Below, in pieces: positions 1 to 10,880 of a stretch of 64,000 nucleotides of DNA. The stretch covers positions 16,820,205 through 16,884,204 of the forward strand of contig ML682059.1 of NCBI GenBank assembly GCA_007922195.1, written 5' to 3'. Every line of letters begins with the position of its first letter. Within the stretch, counting starts at the first letter, position 1. The position numbers were made by a program, and so were the translations under genes. The stretch is from Podocnemis expansa (lineage: Eukaryota > Chordata > Testudines > Podocnemididae). The notes under the pieces are model-generated. The model was not told the origin of the DNA. It did not search any database and saw nothing but the letters and a program-made list of their open reading frames with translations.

Positions 1-832
1 AATTACTACAGGCCTGCTCTCACTGGAGGAGGCTCTGAAGATGTTATCAGCACAACATACCCAGTATTATTTTAATGTACCGTGCAAATTCTTCTGCTAT
101 TGGAACAATGTCCACCGTACATCTTTGGAACAGCACCTACTAACAGTGGATCTGAAGTAACTAATGGCAGAATACCCAGAAATTCAACTTTGAACAGTGT
201 AAATTTTAAAAATGCTGTCATGAATACTATGTCTTAGGACATCTGATGTATTTTCTAGAGTTGGGTTTGAGTAGGAATCTCGGAACTTCATGCATAGTGT
301 TTAATCTTTCCAATGACAAAACCAAAACCACCTCCCTCTAGTGTTAACTGCTAGAATCCATAAATATTTGACTCCTGTGAAGCAACAAGATATTTAAATT
401 TTGTAATCCCAAATCCCAATCCATTTCAGGTGACTGGAGCAAAGACTTAATGTTTCATCTGTTTGTATCACTTCTGTGTTTCACACCTCTATTACAAAAT
501 ACTATTGTCTCACATATAAAAGGAGGCTCAGTTCACCTGCTGCAGCTGGTAAGTGAACTACATAACACACTAGCAATTATACAAGGGCTTGTGGCTGCTG
601 GAGCTGGATATAAGTGGGAGAAGAGTGTTATTCTCTGATGCCCAAGGAAGAGGACAGATACCATCCATTCCCTCAAAAGACATCTTGTATTAAAAAAGGG
701 TAGTTCTGATTAGATAGCTTGGTTCTCCAAGCATTCAGTGGAGGACGTATCATTATTCTTCTCTTCCTTTCAGCTTTAAATATCAGGAGAGAGAGGATGC
801 AAATTGCTGAACCTCTCTCCACAAAGACACCA
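1..832. other. Unassigned AT-rich DNA
   Basis: I see no gene, RNA gene or recognised repeat here. The only open frame (450-638) is short, has no recognisable motif and looks fortuitous. Confidence 0.5.
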
Positions 833-833
833 G

Positions 834-1202
834 GGCTCCATCTACACTAGCAAATTAGTTCGAATTAAGGAGCCTTAATTCGAACTAATTTAATCGCTGT
901 CTACACTAGGTTTTGCCTACTTCGAACTAAGCAAAAGCTTAGTTTGAACTAGTTAATTTGAACTTATTTCAAACTTTAGTTTGAACTAGCATGATGTAGT
1001 CATGCTAGTTCGAACTAATTAAATTTGAACCAGCAGTTAGTTCGAACTAACCTCATTTTTTTAGTTTGAACTAACTTTTAGTTCGAACTAGCTGTGCTTT
1101 TTTAGTTCGAACTGAAAAAAATGTGGTTAGTTTGAACTAAGTTTGAACTGCTTACCTGGGACTAAGCAAGTCCTAACTAAGCTTTTAGACGTAGCCATAG
1201 CC
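834..1202. mobile_element. Short inverted-repeat DNA transposon (Harbinger-like MITE) rich in TTCGAACTAA motifs
   Basis: The left end GGCTCCATCTACACTAG and the inverted right end (reading GGCTATGGCTACGTCT on the minus strand) are terminal inverted repeats. A 3-bp CAG lies directly outside both ends (831-833 and 1203-1205), a likely target-site duplication. The interior is built from many copies, in both orientations, of a motif like TTCGAACTAA, so the strand can fold on itself. There is no coding capacity. The ends and 3-bp duplication match several other elements in this window. Assignment to PIF/Harbinger is inferred from duplication size and from similarity to the ends of the coding copy near 50.5 kb. 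Confidence 0.75.
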
Positions 1203-1646
1203 CAGAAGGCTGTGATGTGATAGATGACTATGATGGATGGACTTATGTGGAGTAGTAGCAGGCAGGGCATTAGCTGAGTGCTTGCACCACAGCAATTGAT
1301 GCTCAGTTGATTGTTGAGCAGACTGTGGTACTCTACCAGAATAAGAAGAGTAAGCTACGCCAATGGGAGAGGAGTCTCCCACTGACATAACATAGAGAAA
1401 ACAATACAACTATTCGACACAGGGTATAGTGTAACCTACATGAATGCCAGATTGACAGTGTGGACAAGTCCTGAGTGGGAACAGAGAGACTTGTGGTCAT
1501 TTAGATTATTTATATTGCAAGCCCCAGGTGGCCTCCCAAAGACAATGAGACTGGCTTTAAAAATCAAGAGATTTTGAAATAGCAATATATATAGCAGTCT
1601 TGTTGTTTGCCTTCTGGTTTTCATCCTTTAAGGTACATGATGCCAA
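1203..1646. other. Unassigned DNA
   Basis: No gene or repeat recognised. The two minus-strand open frames (1185-1409 and 1436-1624) lack family motifs. Confidence 0.4.
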
Positions 1647-1846
1647 GTTCCAAAGTCGGTAGCCATGTTAGTTTAGTTCAGTAAAGCAAACAAGTCCTGT
1701 GGCATTTAAAGACTAACAAATGTATTTATTTCAGGATCTTACATGGGAGAAAGTGGGATTTTTTCCCACAAAAGCTCATGCAATAAATGAATGTATTAGT
1801 CTTTGAGTGCCACAGGACTCCTTGTTTGTTTTAATATACACAAGTC
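1647..1846. mobile_element. Palindromic short DNA transposon, GTCCTGTGGCAC family
   Basis: The left arm runs from GTTCCAAAGTCGGTAGCCAT through AGTCCTGTGGCA and AAGACTAACAAATG. The right arm repeats the same blocks inverted (TAGTCTTTGAGTGCCACAGG, then CTTGTTTGTTTT). The centre carries the inverted pair GGGAGAAAGTGGG and TTTCCCACAAAAG. No coding capacity. At least eight copies of this family are in the window. The layout fits a MITE; the superfamily is not assigned. Confidence 0.7.
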
Positions 1847-2592
1847 ATTTTGTCAGCTCATGCTGACATTCAGATGAAAGACCCACCTAATACAGTGAAA
1901 TTACTCTAATATGCTTATGGTTGCTTATGTGAGGAAAATAAGTGCATTATTACTCTCTCTCAGAATTTTTAAAGACCTAGAATGTTTGCAGGCTGAGCAT
2001 ACTATAAACATTTTGCATCACATACTGCCATATGCATTTTCTTAATTCCAGTCAGAATAATCTCCTCCCCAGTCTCCAGTTGAGGGAAAGAGTGTAGGAT
2101 TTTAGATAGATTCAGAAGTGTGCATGTAAAGAGCAGGGGCATGCCTAAGGATAGTGGGTCTCCCTTAGCTCTGGAGTTAGTTTTGAAAGCTTATTTGGAA
2201 GTTCATTACAACTTACTACTCTGTTTATATTTTCCTCCTGTTCTCTGCCTCCTCCACATTTCTTTCTGTAGCCAAGCACCTCTACACCAGATACAAATAT
2301 CTGAGTAACTGATGCTGTTCATCTATCTGAAAACAAACAACAAAATATGCCAATTGCTTTAAAATAAAAAGCTCTCGTGCTTTACTGGGCAATTTTCTCC
2401 AGCTTGCTACAATTATGTATAGTAACTGTAACATGTTTCTTACAGTTTAATAGAACAGCAAATTTAGAATATATTTTTTATTAGAGTCCCCCATAAATGG
2501 GTAGCCAATCCAACTTTCAAGTCAGTAGGGTTCCTTCCGGCCAATAATTAATGTAAATAATTACTACAGTTTTTTTCCCTTTCTTTCTATAG
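1847..2592. other. Unassigned AT-rich DNA
   Basis: No gene or recognised repeat. Only short frames without motifs. Confidence 0.4.
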
Positions 2593-2827
2593 CCATTTTC
2601 TCATTAAGGTGAAGCACACAATTGTTGAAATGAAGAAGCTGATTTATCATTCAAAAAGTAATTCTTCATATGGTCCCATTAAGTTGATAAAAATCAATGA
2701 CAAGGATAGTAAATTGCCTGGGAGGGTTCAAAACAGATTCAAGATAAAGGAGAAAAAGATTAAGTCAAGACAGCATCTAATGCTTTTGCCAAACACTTCA
2801 GCCTCACCCTATTTGACGTTGATCTAA
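2593..2827 (+). other. Possible 3' terminal exon (weak)
   Basis: A strong splice-acceptor-like tract (TTTTTTTCCCTTTCTTTCTATAG, in part) ends at 2592. One frame then stays open for about 78 codons to TAA at 2825-2827. The peptide is Lys-rich (for example KIKEKKIKSRQ) with no domain I recognise. A second reading gives a 16-nt exon, because AAGGTGAAG just downstream resembles a donor. This may be chance in AT-rich DNA. Confidence 0.2.
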
Positions 2828-3261
2828 TAGTTGGCCATTTAATTTTCAGGTCGCAGTGCCAATCTTTTGTCACCTCTGTTGCCCCATATCAAACTTTCAG
2901 GAAACAAAACCCCGAAAGCAGACAATCAATAATGAGATCAGTAGATTTTATCTTAAGAGAAACAGGACTTGCCTGCTTTGTTTGTGGAAGGCTGTATCTC
3001 TGAATGCTTCAGCCCCCGCTGCCTGTCAGTAAGTGACTGTGACGTGCACAGGGTGATTGAATGAGTGTAGATAAAGTCACAAGAAAATGTGGCACTGGAA
3101 AGCAAAACATATAAACTAAAGGGTGAAAATGTGCCACACCATGTGTGGCCACACCATTCTCAGCACACCCTACCCAAAGTAAAGTTAAGAACAATACCTA
3201 GCTCACTTTTAGATTCCTTAAATGCCTAGTCACATTTCAGCTGCCTTATGCAAAACTATTG
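2828..3261. other. Unassigned DNA
   Basis: No supported gene or repeat. Confidence 0.4.
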
Positions 3262-3607
3262 CTCTAGATCAGTGGTTCCCAACCTTTTTCAGGCTGGGGA
3301 CCCCTTTTTAACAAAAAAAAAAAATCTTTGTGGCCCCCCTGGCTGATTATGTAATCTGGCCTGCAACACTGGGACAGCCGGTGAGCAGCACTGCCACCAT
3401 CATTGCCCACGCCGCTGGGGAGCCAAGCCACGGCAGCTATGGCCCCCTGCCCTTGCCCCTGCTGGGGAGCTGCCACGGCCCCCTTCCCCTGCCAGGATCT
3501 GGCCATGGGGCTGGCCCCAGTAGGGAGAGGCTCTGTGGACCCCCTGCAAGGTGTCTGTGGACCCCTAGGAGTCACCAGACCACAGGTTGGGAACCACTGC
3601 TCTAGAT
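3262..3607. mobile_element. hAT-type MITE with perfect ends and duplication
   Basis: The element proper is 3270-3599. It starts CAGTGGTTCCCAACCT and ends with the exact inverse AGGTTGGGAACCACTG, a perfect 16-bp inverted repeat. An identical 8-bp CTCTAGAT lies on both sides (3262-3269 and 3600-3607). An 8-bp duplication with CAG...CTG ends is the hallmark of hAT elements. The interior is GC-rich and non-coding; its overlapping open frames on both strands reflect base composition. The perfect duplication suggests this insertion is well preserved. Confidence 0.92.
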
Positions 3608-4990
3608 CATCACTTTTTTACTAGTTATGAATTACTACATTGTTATGTGCATTGTGGAGTAACACATTTATTGAACCTACTCATTCTGCTATTTGAAAAC
3701 TAGTTTTGGAGGAAGTGGCAAAGGAGCAGGGAAATCATTAGAAGAGTGATTTAAAACATTGATGGAAATTACTTTTTGTTTCTGTGTGTGGAGGTATGAA
3801 CCAAACAGGGAACCTATTGAAATGAATTTTACATTCAATATTTTGGATACCTCATTACTATATGGTGTGAAATACTGTCTTTTGGTACTGGTCTTTCTAG
3901 TCCCAAGCAATAATCACTAAAGTCCAAAAACTACTTATGACACATGCACAGTGTCTACTTTCATAACATACTACAGCATGTGAGGGCATAGTTTTACTGA
4001 AAACAAAGGAAAGGGCCTGAGAGTTTGATAACCTCATTTTCCAGTAGAACCTTTTCCTTAATTTCCATGGTATAATGCCTGAATTTATTAGAAATCAACA
4101 TTTGTTAGAACAAAGGGTATATTTCTAATGTATCCTCATGTTAGCCACATCATCTTGAATGTAGAATTATAATACCCTGAAATAGACTCTCCTTTGTCCA
4201 TTTTCCCTACAGCGACGTATGGTCTAGGAACTGCATTACATTTGGTAGATTAGAACAGAATATATCCAGTTAATTTTTAAGATTATCTGATCTAAAATTA
4301 ATAGATTGGGTATTACTGAAGACCAATATGAAAAAACAACATATATTTAAACATTAATCATTGAACAAAATAATTAATATCAGCTATTTTCTATTAAAAC
4401 AGGATTTGCTTCTCTGAATGCTATGGGGTCAGGGACAGATAAACTGGCCTGGGGGCCCAGGGCTGCCCCCACTGAGGGGCACTAGTGCCAAGAAGTGCTC
4501 TCGCCCTGGAAAGCTGCACCAGAATGGCAGAGGCTGTGCCAAGAGCCAGCCAGCCCCACCCCACAACCGCCCCAAAGGTTGCACTGGCCTACTCTGTCCT
4601 GCCTCTAGGGCATACCAGATGGCCCAGGCAGAGGTGGCTTTTTGGCTAGGTGAAGCAGGTGCATGCCTAGGGTCCCAAGCAGTAAGGGGCCTCCTTGCCT
4701 GCTTTGCCTACCCTTAAAGGCACATCTACCTTAGTCTAGGGTTACCAGATGTCAGGAAGAAGGAGGACATGTCCTTTTTACCTTCATGTCCTCTGTCTGG
4801 CAGGCACTTTAAAAATATATGATTTTGTCTGGCTTTTTACTTACAAGGGTTAAAGTATTCTGGAATGGCAGGAACATGATAGTTTTAGGAGGAAGTGTTC
4901 CAGGGCCCCCTAAAAATAGAAGAATATTACATTAATACTACATTTTCTCCATGTGTCCTAATATCCTCCTTTCAATACTTCACTGTCCTC
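3608..4990. other. Unassigned DNA with a GC-rich patch
   Basis: Mostly AT-rich. A GC-rich patch at about 4430-4720 (GGCCTGGGGGCCCAGGGCTG and similar) looks like the core of an old short element, but I cannot find paired ends. No gene recognised. Confidence 0.35.
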
Positions 4991-4994
4991 CTTT

Positions 4995-5105
4995 CTGGCT
5001 AGCACATTTACTTTACATGCAGAAGGTTGTGGGTTCAAACCCCAGGGGGTTGGAGCAGATGATCTCATGAGGTCCCTTCTAACCCTATGATTCTATTCTG
5101 TTCTA
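4995..5105 (+). repeat. tRNA-headed SINE with CR1-like tail
   Basis: The head GGCTAGCACATTTACTTTAC is followed by a good RNA polymerase III B box, GGGTTCAAACCCC (about 5031-5043). The tail GATGATCTCATGAGGTCCC then CCTATGATTCTATTCTG matches the 3' ends of the CR1 elements at 30.3 and 59.3 kb. This is the expected design of a SINE that borrows CR1 machinery through a shared 3' end. The head is more clearly tRNA-like in the copy at 5358-5475. Confidence 0.75.
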
Positions 5106-5357
5106 AACTTTTACTGTCTGTCTGTCTAACTTTCCATGCTTTGGTATCTGGTAAACCTAACCTTGGTCAGCAGGAAGAGGACCTGGTTCTGCAGCTGGGA
5201 GCCAGCGGCAGGGATCTGGGGCTGAGCAGGGTGGGGTGTGGGTAGGGCATGGAGGAAGGTCCGAGGATGAGTCGTGGGAAGCTGAAGGCGTGAGAGGAGC
5301 TGGGGCCACAAGAGGTACCAGCAGTGGGGAGGTAGGGGTTATGTGGGGCCCTGCAAT
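5106..5357. other. GC-rich spacer between two SINE copies
   Basis: GC-rich sequence with overlapping open frames on both strands and no recognisable protein motif. Confidence 0.35.
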
Positions 5358-5475
5358 CAAATCAAATCATAGGGCTGGAAGGGACCTCATGAGATCATCG
5401 AGTCCAACCCCCTGGGAACTGAAGCCAGGACCTTCTGCATGTTAAGCAGAGGTGCTAGCCACTACACTATTTGCA
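5358..5475 (-). repeat. tRNA-headed SINE with CR1-like tail, reverse orientation
   Basis: Read on the minus strand, the head contains TAGTGTAGTGGCTAGCAC (A-box region), then a 5-bp stem TCTGC/GCAGA closing the 7-nt loop TTAACAT, then GGTCCTGGCTTCAGTTCC (T-arm region). The loop places AAC at the anticodon position, and the whole head resembles tRNA-Val. The tail GGTTGGACTCGATGATCTCA and CCTATGATTTG is CR1-like. Identification as tRNA-Val-derived is from my memory of vertebrate tRNA-Val(AAC). Confidence 0.78.
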
Positions 5476-5883
5476 GGGATAAATGGGCCTTTGCCTAGGA
5501 CCATGATTGCCTAAGGCCTCCTCTGGGCCTAGGGGTGGGGTGGCAGGACAGACCTTGGCCTCTGGGTCCACAGCTATGGCCCCCCTGGTATCGGTAGCTG
5601 AGCAGAATGAGGAGAAGCCAGGTATATTTGGGGCTGGAGCCCGGGGTCTGTGCTTGGCCAGGCCCAGTGCTTCAAACCCTACAGCTGCTGAGATAATCTG
5701 GCTCTGCATGGGGTAAGGGTGAAATTCTTCAATATTTAACCACAGTGAAGTGCCTTTCTTATCTAACATTACTGTTTTCCCTCAGTAGTGGAGGTTTGAG
5801 AAAGAACTTTGAATTATTCTAACATGTTCAATGTTTCTTTTTAAAATTACTATTAAATGGTAAAATAGGAACATCTGTAACAA
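5476..5883. other. Unassigned, GC-rich then AT-rich
   Basis: GC-rich to about 5720 with open frames on both strands, then AT-rich. No gene recognised. Confidence 0.35.
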
Positions 5884-6169
5884 ATTCCAGAGAGGTAGTC
5901 ACGTTACTGTAGTTCAGCAAAAAAAACAAGGAGTCCTGTGATACTTTTAATACCTAACAAAACTATTTATCACATAAGCTTTCATGGGCACAATCCCACT
6001 TGATCAGGGGAGTGAAATGGAAAATATATACATTCACAGCTAACCTGCTACATTTTCCATTTCATTCCTCTAATGAAATGGGATTGTGCCCATGAAAGCT
6101 TATGCAGTAAATACATTTGTTAAACTTTAAAAGTGCCACAGAACCTGTTCTTTGAATGGCTGTAACATC
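5884..6169. mobile_element. Palindromic DNA transposon, GTCCTGTGGCAC family (longer form)
   Basis: Left blocks TTCCAGAGAGGTAGTCACG, AGGAGTCCTGTGATAC and AAGCTTTCATGGGCACAATC are mirrored on the right by GATTGTGCCCATGAAAGCTT and AAAAGTGCCACAGAACCTG. The central spacer includes the inverted pair GAAATGGAAAAT and ATTTTCCATTTC. No coding capacity. Confidence 0.7.
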
Positions 6170-8820
6170 TTAGCTTGATGGTGGAAAAAAAGCCACAGCT
6201 TTTACCCAAACAAGCTAGGTTAAAATGCCGGCTAATGTAAACTACAGAATAGCTTTCTGACAGCTACCAGCATGTTAGCCTGCATCTTAACAGGGCTTTT
6301 AAACTGATTTAAATTAACTCAGCTGAGCTAACATGAATGAAATAGGCCCCTTTTTGCTCATCAAGACATACTCAGTATACGAGTTCAAGAAGTGCAAGGG
6401 CAAAAACTACAAATGCTAATGCACAATGGAAATATGTAATAAATTTTGACTGCTTGAATTCCCATCCTAAATTTCCTATGATCCTACTTTATACTTTTTT
6501 ATAGATTATTTTCACCAGATCTTTAAAAGTGTCTCTTTCTGAGGAGAGTGCTGTTACTCTAAGCTGAATGATGATTTGAAGAGGAATTTGTGCCCTGGGC
6601 AATGACCTTGGTGGCCTTTTTGTACATTACAATTCCAAAGGAAATCACAAAAGAAGATGGGCTTACTGTAGTTAATGAGATTCCTCACCAAAAACACTAA
6701 TCTGAGTTAAAACTAAAAGCATGTGGATAAGGATATTACAGCTCAGAGTGAGAAAAAGAAAGGTGCACTGCTAAGATCAATTGTGGATATTAGGAGACAG
6801 TCTTTAATCATTTTTTTAGAGGTATCAAACTGGATGTTTGAGACAAAGTGTCTTAGATGAGAAGCTGCTAAAATGGAATAAAACATATCATTTTTACTTT
6901 TTATATTGTACCAGGTACAAATCAACCAATATTAGCAGAAGTTTAATATCACTTTAGAAGAAAGAGATTGACCTACTGAGAAAGTACATGAGTAAATGTG
7001 TAGCAATACACTGATTATTACTGTTTCCCCTCAGGCAAATACCTCTCTCTTAAGCATGTGCTTCACTGGAACATTTTGTTTTATTACCTTGTGAGATAAG
7101 TGGGGAAAAAAGCCTTTAGTACCTGGGGAATTAAGAAATTCAGGCTTGTCATATCAGTGTCTGTTCTCAGTTTCATGCAGGGTGCATAATTATAACCCTG
7201 TTTAAATTGAGCCCAGAAGAAGGATGGGTTCAAGTGCAAATTAATTTCAGATTATCACAACAAAGGCAATCAAATCTCAACAAGCTTGCCAGCAAAATAC
7301 TTTGCAAAGGTCCCCAGGTCCCTTCCCACCCCCAACTTACAACAAAGACCTTTCAGCTCAAATTAAGCTAATGATCTAATACAACACTTCTGCCTCCCTT
7401 TCCAGGTTTTAGTATTTACTCAGATGAATGTATCATCCCAGTGAAAAGGGAGGAAAAAAGAGGAAGAAAAGGTGGTACTGAAAGGTCAGTGTTTAGTATC
7501 AGTAAAGTGACAAAATAAACAGTCAACAGGCCTGACACGGTCTGCATGTTGTCAAATTGTCTTATTCTGTGGAAACTATCAGACTGAATTGACAATGCTG
7601 AAAGAACCTCGCATTTATCTGAGCCCCTTTTCATACAGGCAGAATCCAAAACCAAACAGCATGGCTCACCTCCTCCACCTATCTATCAGCACAGCTTTTA
7701 TATAAATCCAACATCTCACTCTATCCTATGGGAACCTGCTGGGGAATGAAGGGAATCAAGTGCTGAAAAAATTCAAGTCAAGCCTCATTACCTCCTCATT
7801 ACCTTTGCAAAAGTGGAGTGAGAGGAAATTTTATCTAGGGAACAGAAGCTTGGGAATCTCATTGAGAGCTCTGTCTGGTTATTGCACAGCCAACCATGGA
7901 GGCTGCCTCTGTGGGATTAAAGTTTTCTTCCCATTTCTCTATAATAATGATCTACTCATTATGGTTTTTTAAGGTAAATTACCATCACTTATCATTATGC
8001 CAGTCACTAAGTAAGCAGCATTAAACAAGGGTTGTCATTTGTACCCTTTTCTTTCTCACCAATTATCATGTGGAAATAAAGAAATACATTTCACAGTTGC
8101 ATTACAATTGTATATTAATTATATTTCCCCATTTGTATTGGTTACACCCCTAGGGCAGACATATTAGATACAAATATAAATGAGTGCTTTTTAAAAAAAA
8201 TAATTAGAATAGTGAATTCAGGAAAATATCTTGGGAGCATAATTTATTTTATACAGTATACTTTCATATTCATTGCATTTCTATCTTAGGGTATTGTACA
8301 GGAGCCCAGCATCAGTGTCTAGTACTGTTCATTTTGCAACATTTAAAATTGATTATTGTAATGAGCTGCTTAATTATTCCACTAATCTTTGTGTTGTTTT
8401 TAAATAATTTCTTTCATCAGTTTTTCCTTTCATATGCAAAGTTTCGATGCAATTCTTTAAAACACATTTACCCTGTTTTGAGCTGTTTGTGAAGCTTTGA
8501 AAAAACCAATTTTTGCATCCACAATGCAAAAGCTGAAGTCTATTGTAGCTTGCTCTCATTCTCTCAGCATCAAGCAAACCTTCATTGCTGATATATCTAG
8601 TGCACTTTTGAATTTCAAAGTGAATTTTTGGGCTTTACCATCTGCTTGAGGTCACATATTTGATTTGCATAATTTCTGACTGACTCATGAGAGCAGTAGT
8701 GAAACTACCAGAAATTTTTGCTGGAAGAATTTGCCCATGGTGGTTACTACCTCTGTTCCAGCAAATGGATATTTGTAAATTTTATAAATGAACAAATTGT
8801 CATTGAAAATACCTTGATTG
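6170..8820. other. Unassigned AT-rich unique-looking DNA
   Basis: I found no coding motif, RNA gene or element ends in this 2.6-kb stretch. The small open frames (6743-6925, 7416-7655, 7760-7972, 8374-8577) show no recognisable family. Confidence 0.45.
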
Positions 8821-8824
8821 TGTC

Positions 8825-9240
8825 ACCAGGTTCTGTACCAATTACAAACTGATTCACAAGGCTTTGTAGTTTGCAGCTGTAGGTGATCACACCCACATCT
8901 AGCCCTCTGGGTCCTTCCACAGGTCTTTCCCCCACCCAAATAACAAGAGTCTGAGATGTCTCCCAGTGCAAACACCTTCGCTGGTTTATTTATAACAGTG
9001 CAAAGTATACCAGGTCCCTGTAGTCCCCAAGGCATAGGATTAATATTCCTACAGGGTCAGGAGCAACCTGAACTCCAAGCTCCCTTCCTAAGCCCACCTC
9101 CCTGGGTTGCTCCCCAGCAGTATATTTATTTAGCCCCCAGTCAGGGACATAGCTGTTTCCATTTGCATCCTCAGGCCAGGGTCTAGAAGGGCCATCAGAT
9201 GGGGCTTCTCTCCTCTGTTTTATATGTCCCAGCTAATACA
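8825..9240 (-). repeat. Possible LTR-like fragment
   Basis: On the minus strand an AATAAA signal (in TTATAAATAAACCAGC, about 8977-8992) follows GC-richer DNA and is itself followed by about 150 nt ending near TGGTACAGAACCTGGTGAC, which could be a primer-binding-like segment. No paired copy and no target duplication were found, so this is tentative. Confidence 0.2.
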
Positions 9241-10204
9241 TTTACCAGAGACCAGGCAGTGGGGTGCCCATAACAAAGGCCCTGAGGGGCATGTTTCCCT
9301 TCTGCTCTGCTACAGCAGCCACTTTGTAATGGAAGAACACTTTTTGGTTTGTTTTTGTTTGCTTTTTCCTCATCTCTCCCATTTTAGCCTTCATTTTCTT
9401 CCTTAAAATACACTTCACTTATAGTCTCCCAGACACCATTCACATTCTCCCTTGACCACACATTCACTCCTTTATTTCTTCTGCACCAATCCACTCTTGG
9501 GTTCACCCGGGCCAAATGCACTAAAGCACTTCCTCTCATCTAGTCGGCACCGAGAAGCCAGTTACACTCACCTCTACAGAACGATCATTACTTGCTTATA
9601 CTGTGAGCAGGAGCAGACCAAGGAGTCTTGGTGCACTTAGAACCTGCTATGGCAAGAATTGATGATGAGACATAGTGGGCCCAGAGCCCTAGGAAACTTT
9701 ACTTCAGTGAATGAGGAGGAGAGTGGAGATCTAGTTACCAATGTATATGTGTTCCTACAGTGTATGAAGGATAAGGGGGGTGGGGAGGAGGGTGGCGAGA
9801 CTCAGAAGGGACCTCCTAAAGGGGATAGGAAATGAAAGAAAGTGCACGGGCTTCTACCTGAGTGGCTAAATTTCCACATCCTTTGTCATGTAATTCTCCA
9901 GCCTTAGAGAGGGAGTCCCAAGGATCTGAACTATGTAGCATGCATTACATTTGCACACGTACACGATGCTACAGGGAACATGTAATCATCAAATCATACA
10001 AACACAGTGCAAAAGTGAAAAGAAAAATCATATAGATCATAGCTAAGGCATACATGGAAGTGCATCCTATACCAGTGGGTGGCTACATGAAGCTGTCATG
10101 TGTCATGTTGGAGAAGGGCTACGCAGCAGTGCCGTGTTAAGATAAAAGAGTTGAGACACATGTATCAGAAAGCTGAGGAGGCAAATAATAGTTCTATATT
10201 GTGA
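9241..10204. other. Unassigned DNA
   Basis: No supported gene or repeat. Confidence 0.4.
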
Positions 10205-10440
10205 CCAAAGATGTACCACTTTTATGAGAAACTACATGTGAGTCTCAGTGATGACCCAATCACAGGGCCTCTACACAGCCTAGATGCCTCAAGGGAGTCT
10301 GACTCCAGGATGTCTGTGGATGAGGAGGAGAAAAATAGGAGGCAGGTGAGTGGAATATCTATTTTTCCTGCAGTCCAAGAGCTGTTTGTTACACTGATGC
10401 AGCCAAGCCAGATGCAGAAAAGCTTGACTGACTGAGATGC
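10205..10440 (+). pseudogene. Possible relic of a Harbinger Myb/SANT-like gene (C-terminal part)
   Basis: The frame 10211-10435 reads FYEKLHVSLSDDP, then an acidic stretch VDEEEKNRRQ, then QELFVTLMQPSQ. The FYEKLH block resembles the FEELHAFLG block that ends the Myb/SANT-like domain in the copy near 51.2 kb. An acidic linker followed by a QELF-like block fits my memory of Myb-like proteins carried by reptile Harbinger elements. No DNA-binding helices are visible upstream. A Harbinger-type end starts about 230 bp downstream. It could also be a chance frame. Confidence 0.35.
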
Positions 10441-10665
10441 CAAGTTAGCCATTTTTGGTGAGTATGTACTGCAAATCTCATTTCTCTTGTTACATTCCAA
10501 GACCAGCTTCTTTCTGAAAGACAAAAATAAGTGTAAATGGTGGTGGGGATGGGCCTTCTTACTGTTGGTCCACTTCCAGAGATGGCTGCCCACAGAAAAG
10601 ACAAGTAACGTGAAAAGGGATGGCTATCTCCAAGGAACTTTAATGTAGGTCCTATGCAATCCTCT
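10441..10665. other. Unassigned DNA
   Basis: No supported gene; a minus-strand frame (10222-10593) looks like a shadow of the plus-strand relic. Confidence 0.3.
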
Positions 10666-10880
10666 GGGATATAGCTACACTTAGAGTGTTAATTCAAATT
10701 GACTGAATTTGAACTAATCAATTTGAACTAATAATTAGTTCAAATTCAGTCAATTCTAATCAACATGGCCACACTAGAAACTCCAATTTGAACTAGCATG
10801 TCCATGAACTGGACTTGCTAATTCGAATCGGAGGAGGGGCACCATGGGAAGTGTGGCAACATGGCCCCGTAGAAGGGTCA
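10666..10880. mobile_element. Left end and subterminal hairpin of a Harbinger-type element with GC-rich core
   Basis: It begins GGGATATAGCTACACTTAG, a variant of the common end GGCTATGTCTACACTAG. It continues with TTGAACTAA-type inverted motifs, then a hairpin with arms AGCATGTCC and GGACTTGCT (about 10796-10822), then GTGTGGCAACATGGCCCC. The same order occurs inverted in the complete element at 54838-56274. The matching right end is not found. The GC-rich block that follows is either this element's expanded core or a separate repeat. Confidence 0.6.

Noticed and set aside
833..1203. CRISPR-like or operator array because of many short repeats
   Set aside because: Motifs are in both orientations without regular spacers, bounded by inverted ends and a 3-bp duplication in a vertebrate genome; a MITE explains all.
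5358..5475. A functional tRNA gene
   Set aside because: The head resembles tRNA-Val but lacks a proper acceptor stem and is joined to a CR1 tail, so it is a SINE.
10222..10593. 123-residue minus-strand frame
   Set aside because: It overlaps the possible Myb-like relic on the other strand and has no motif.
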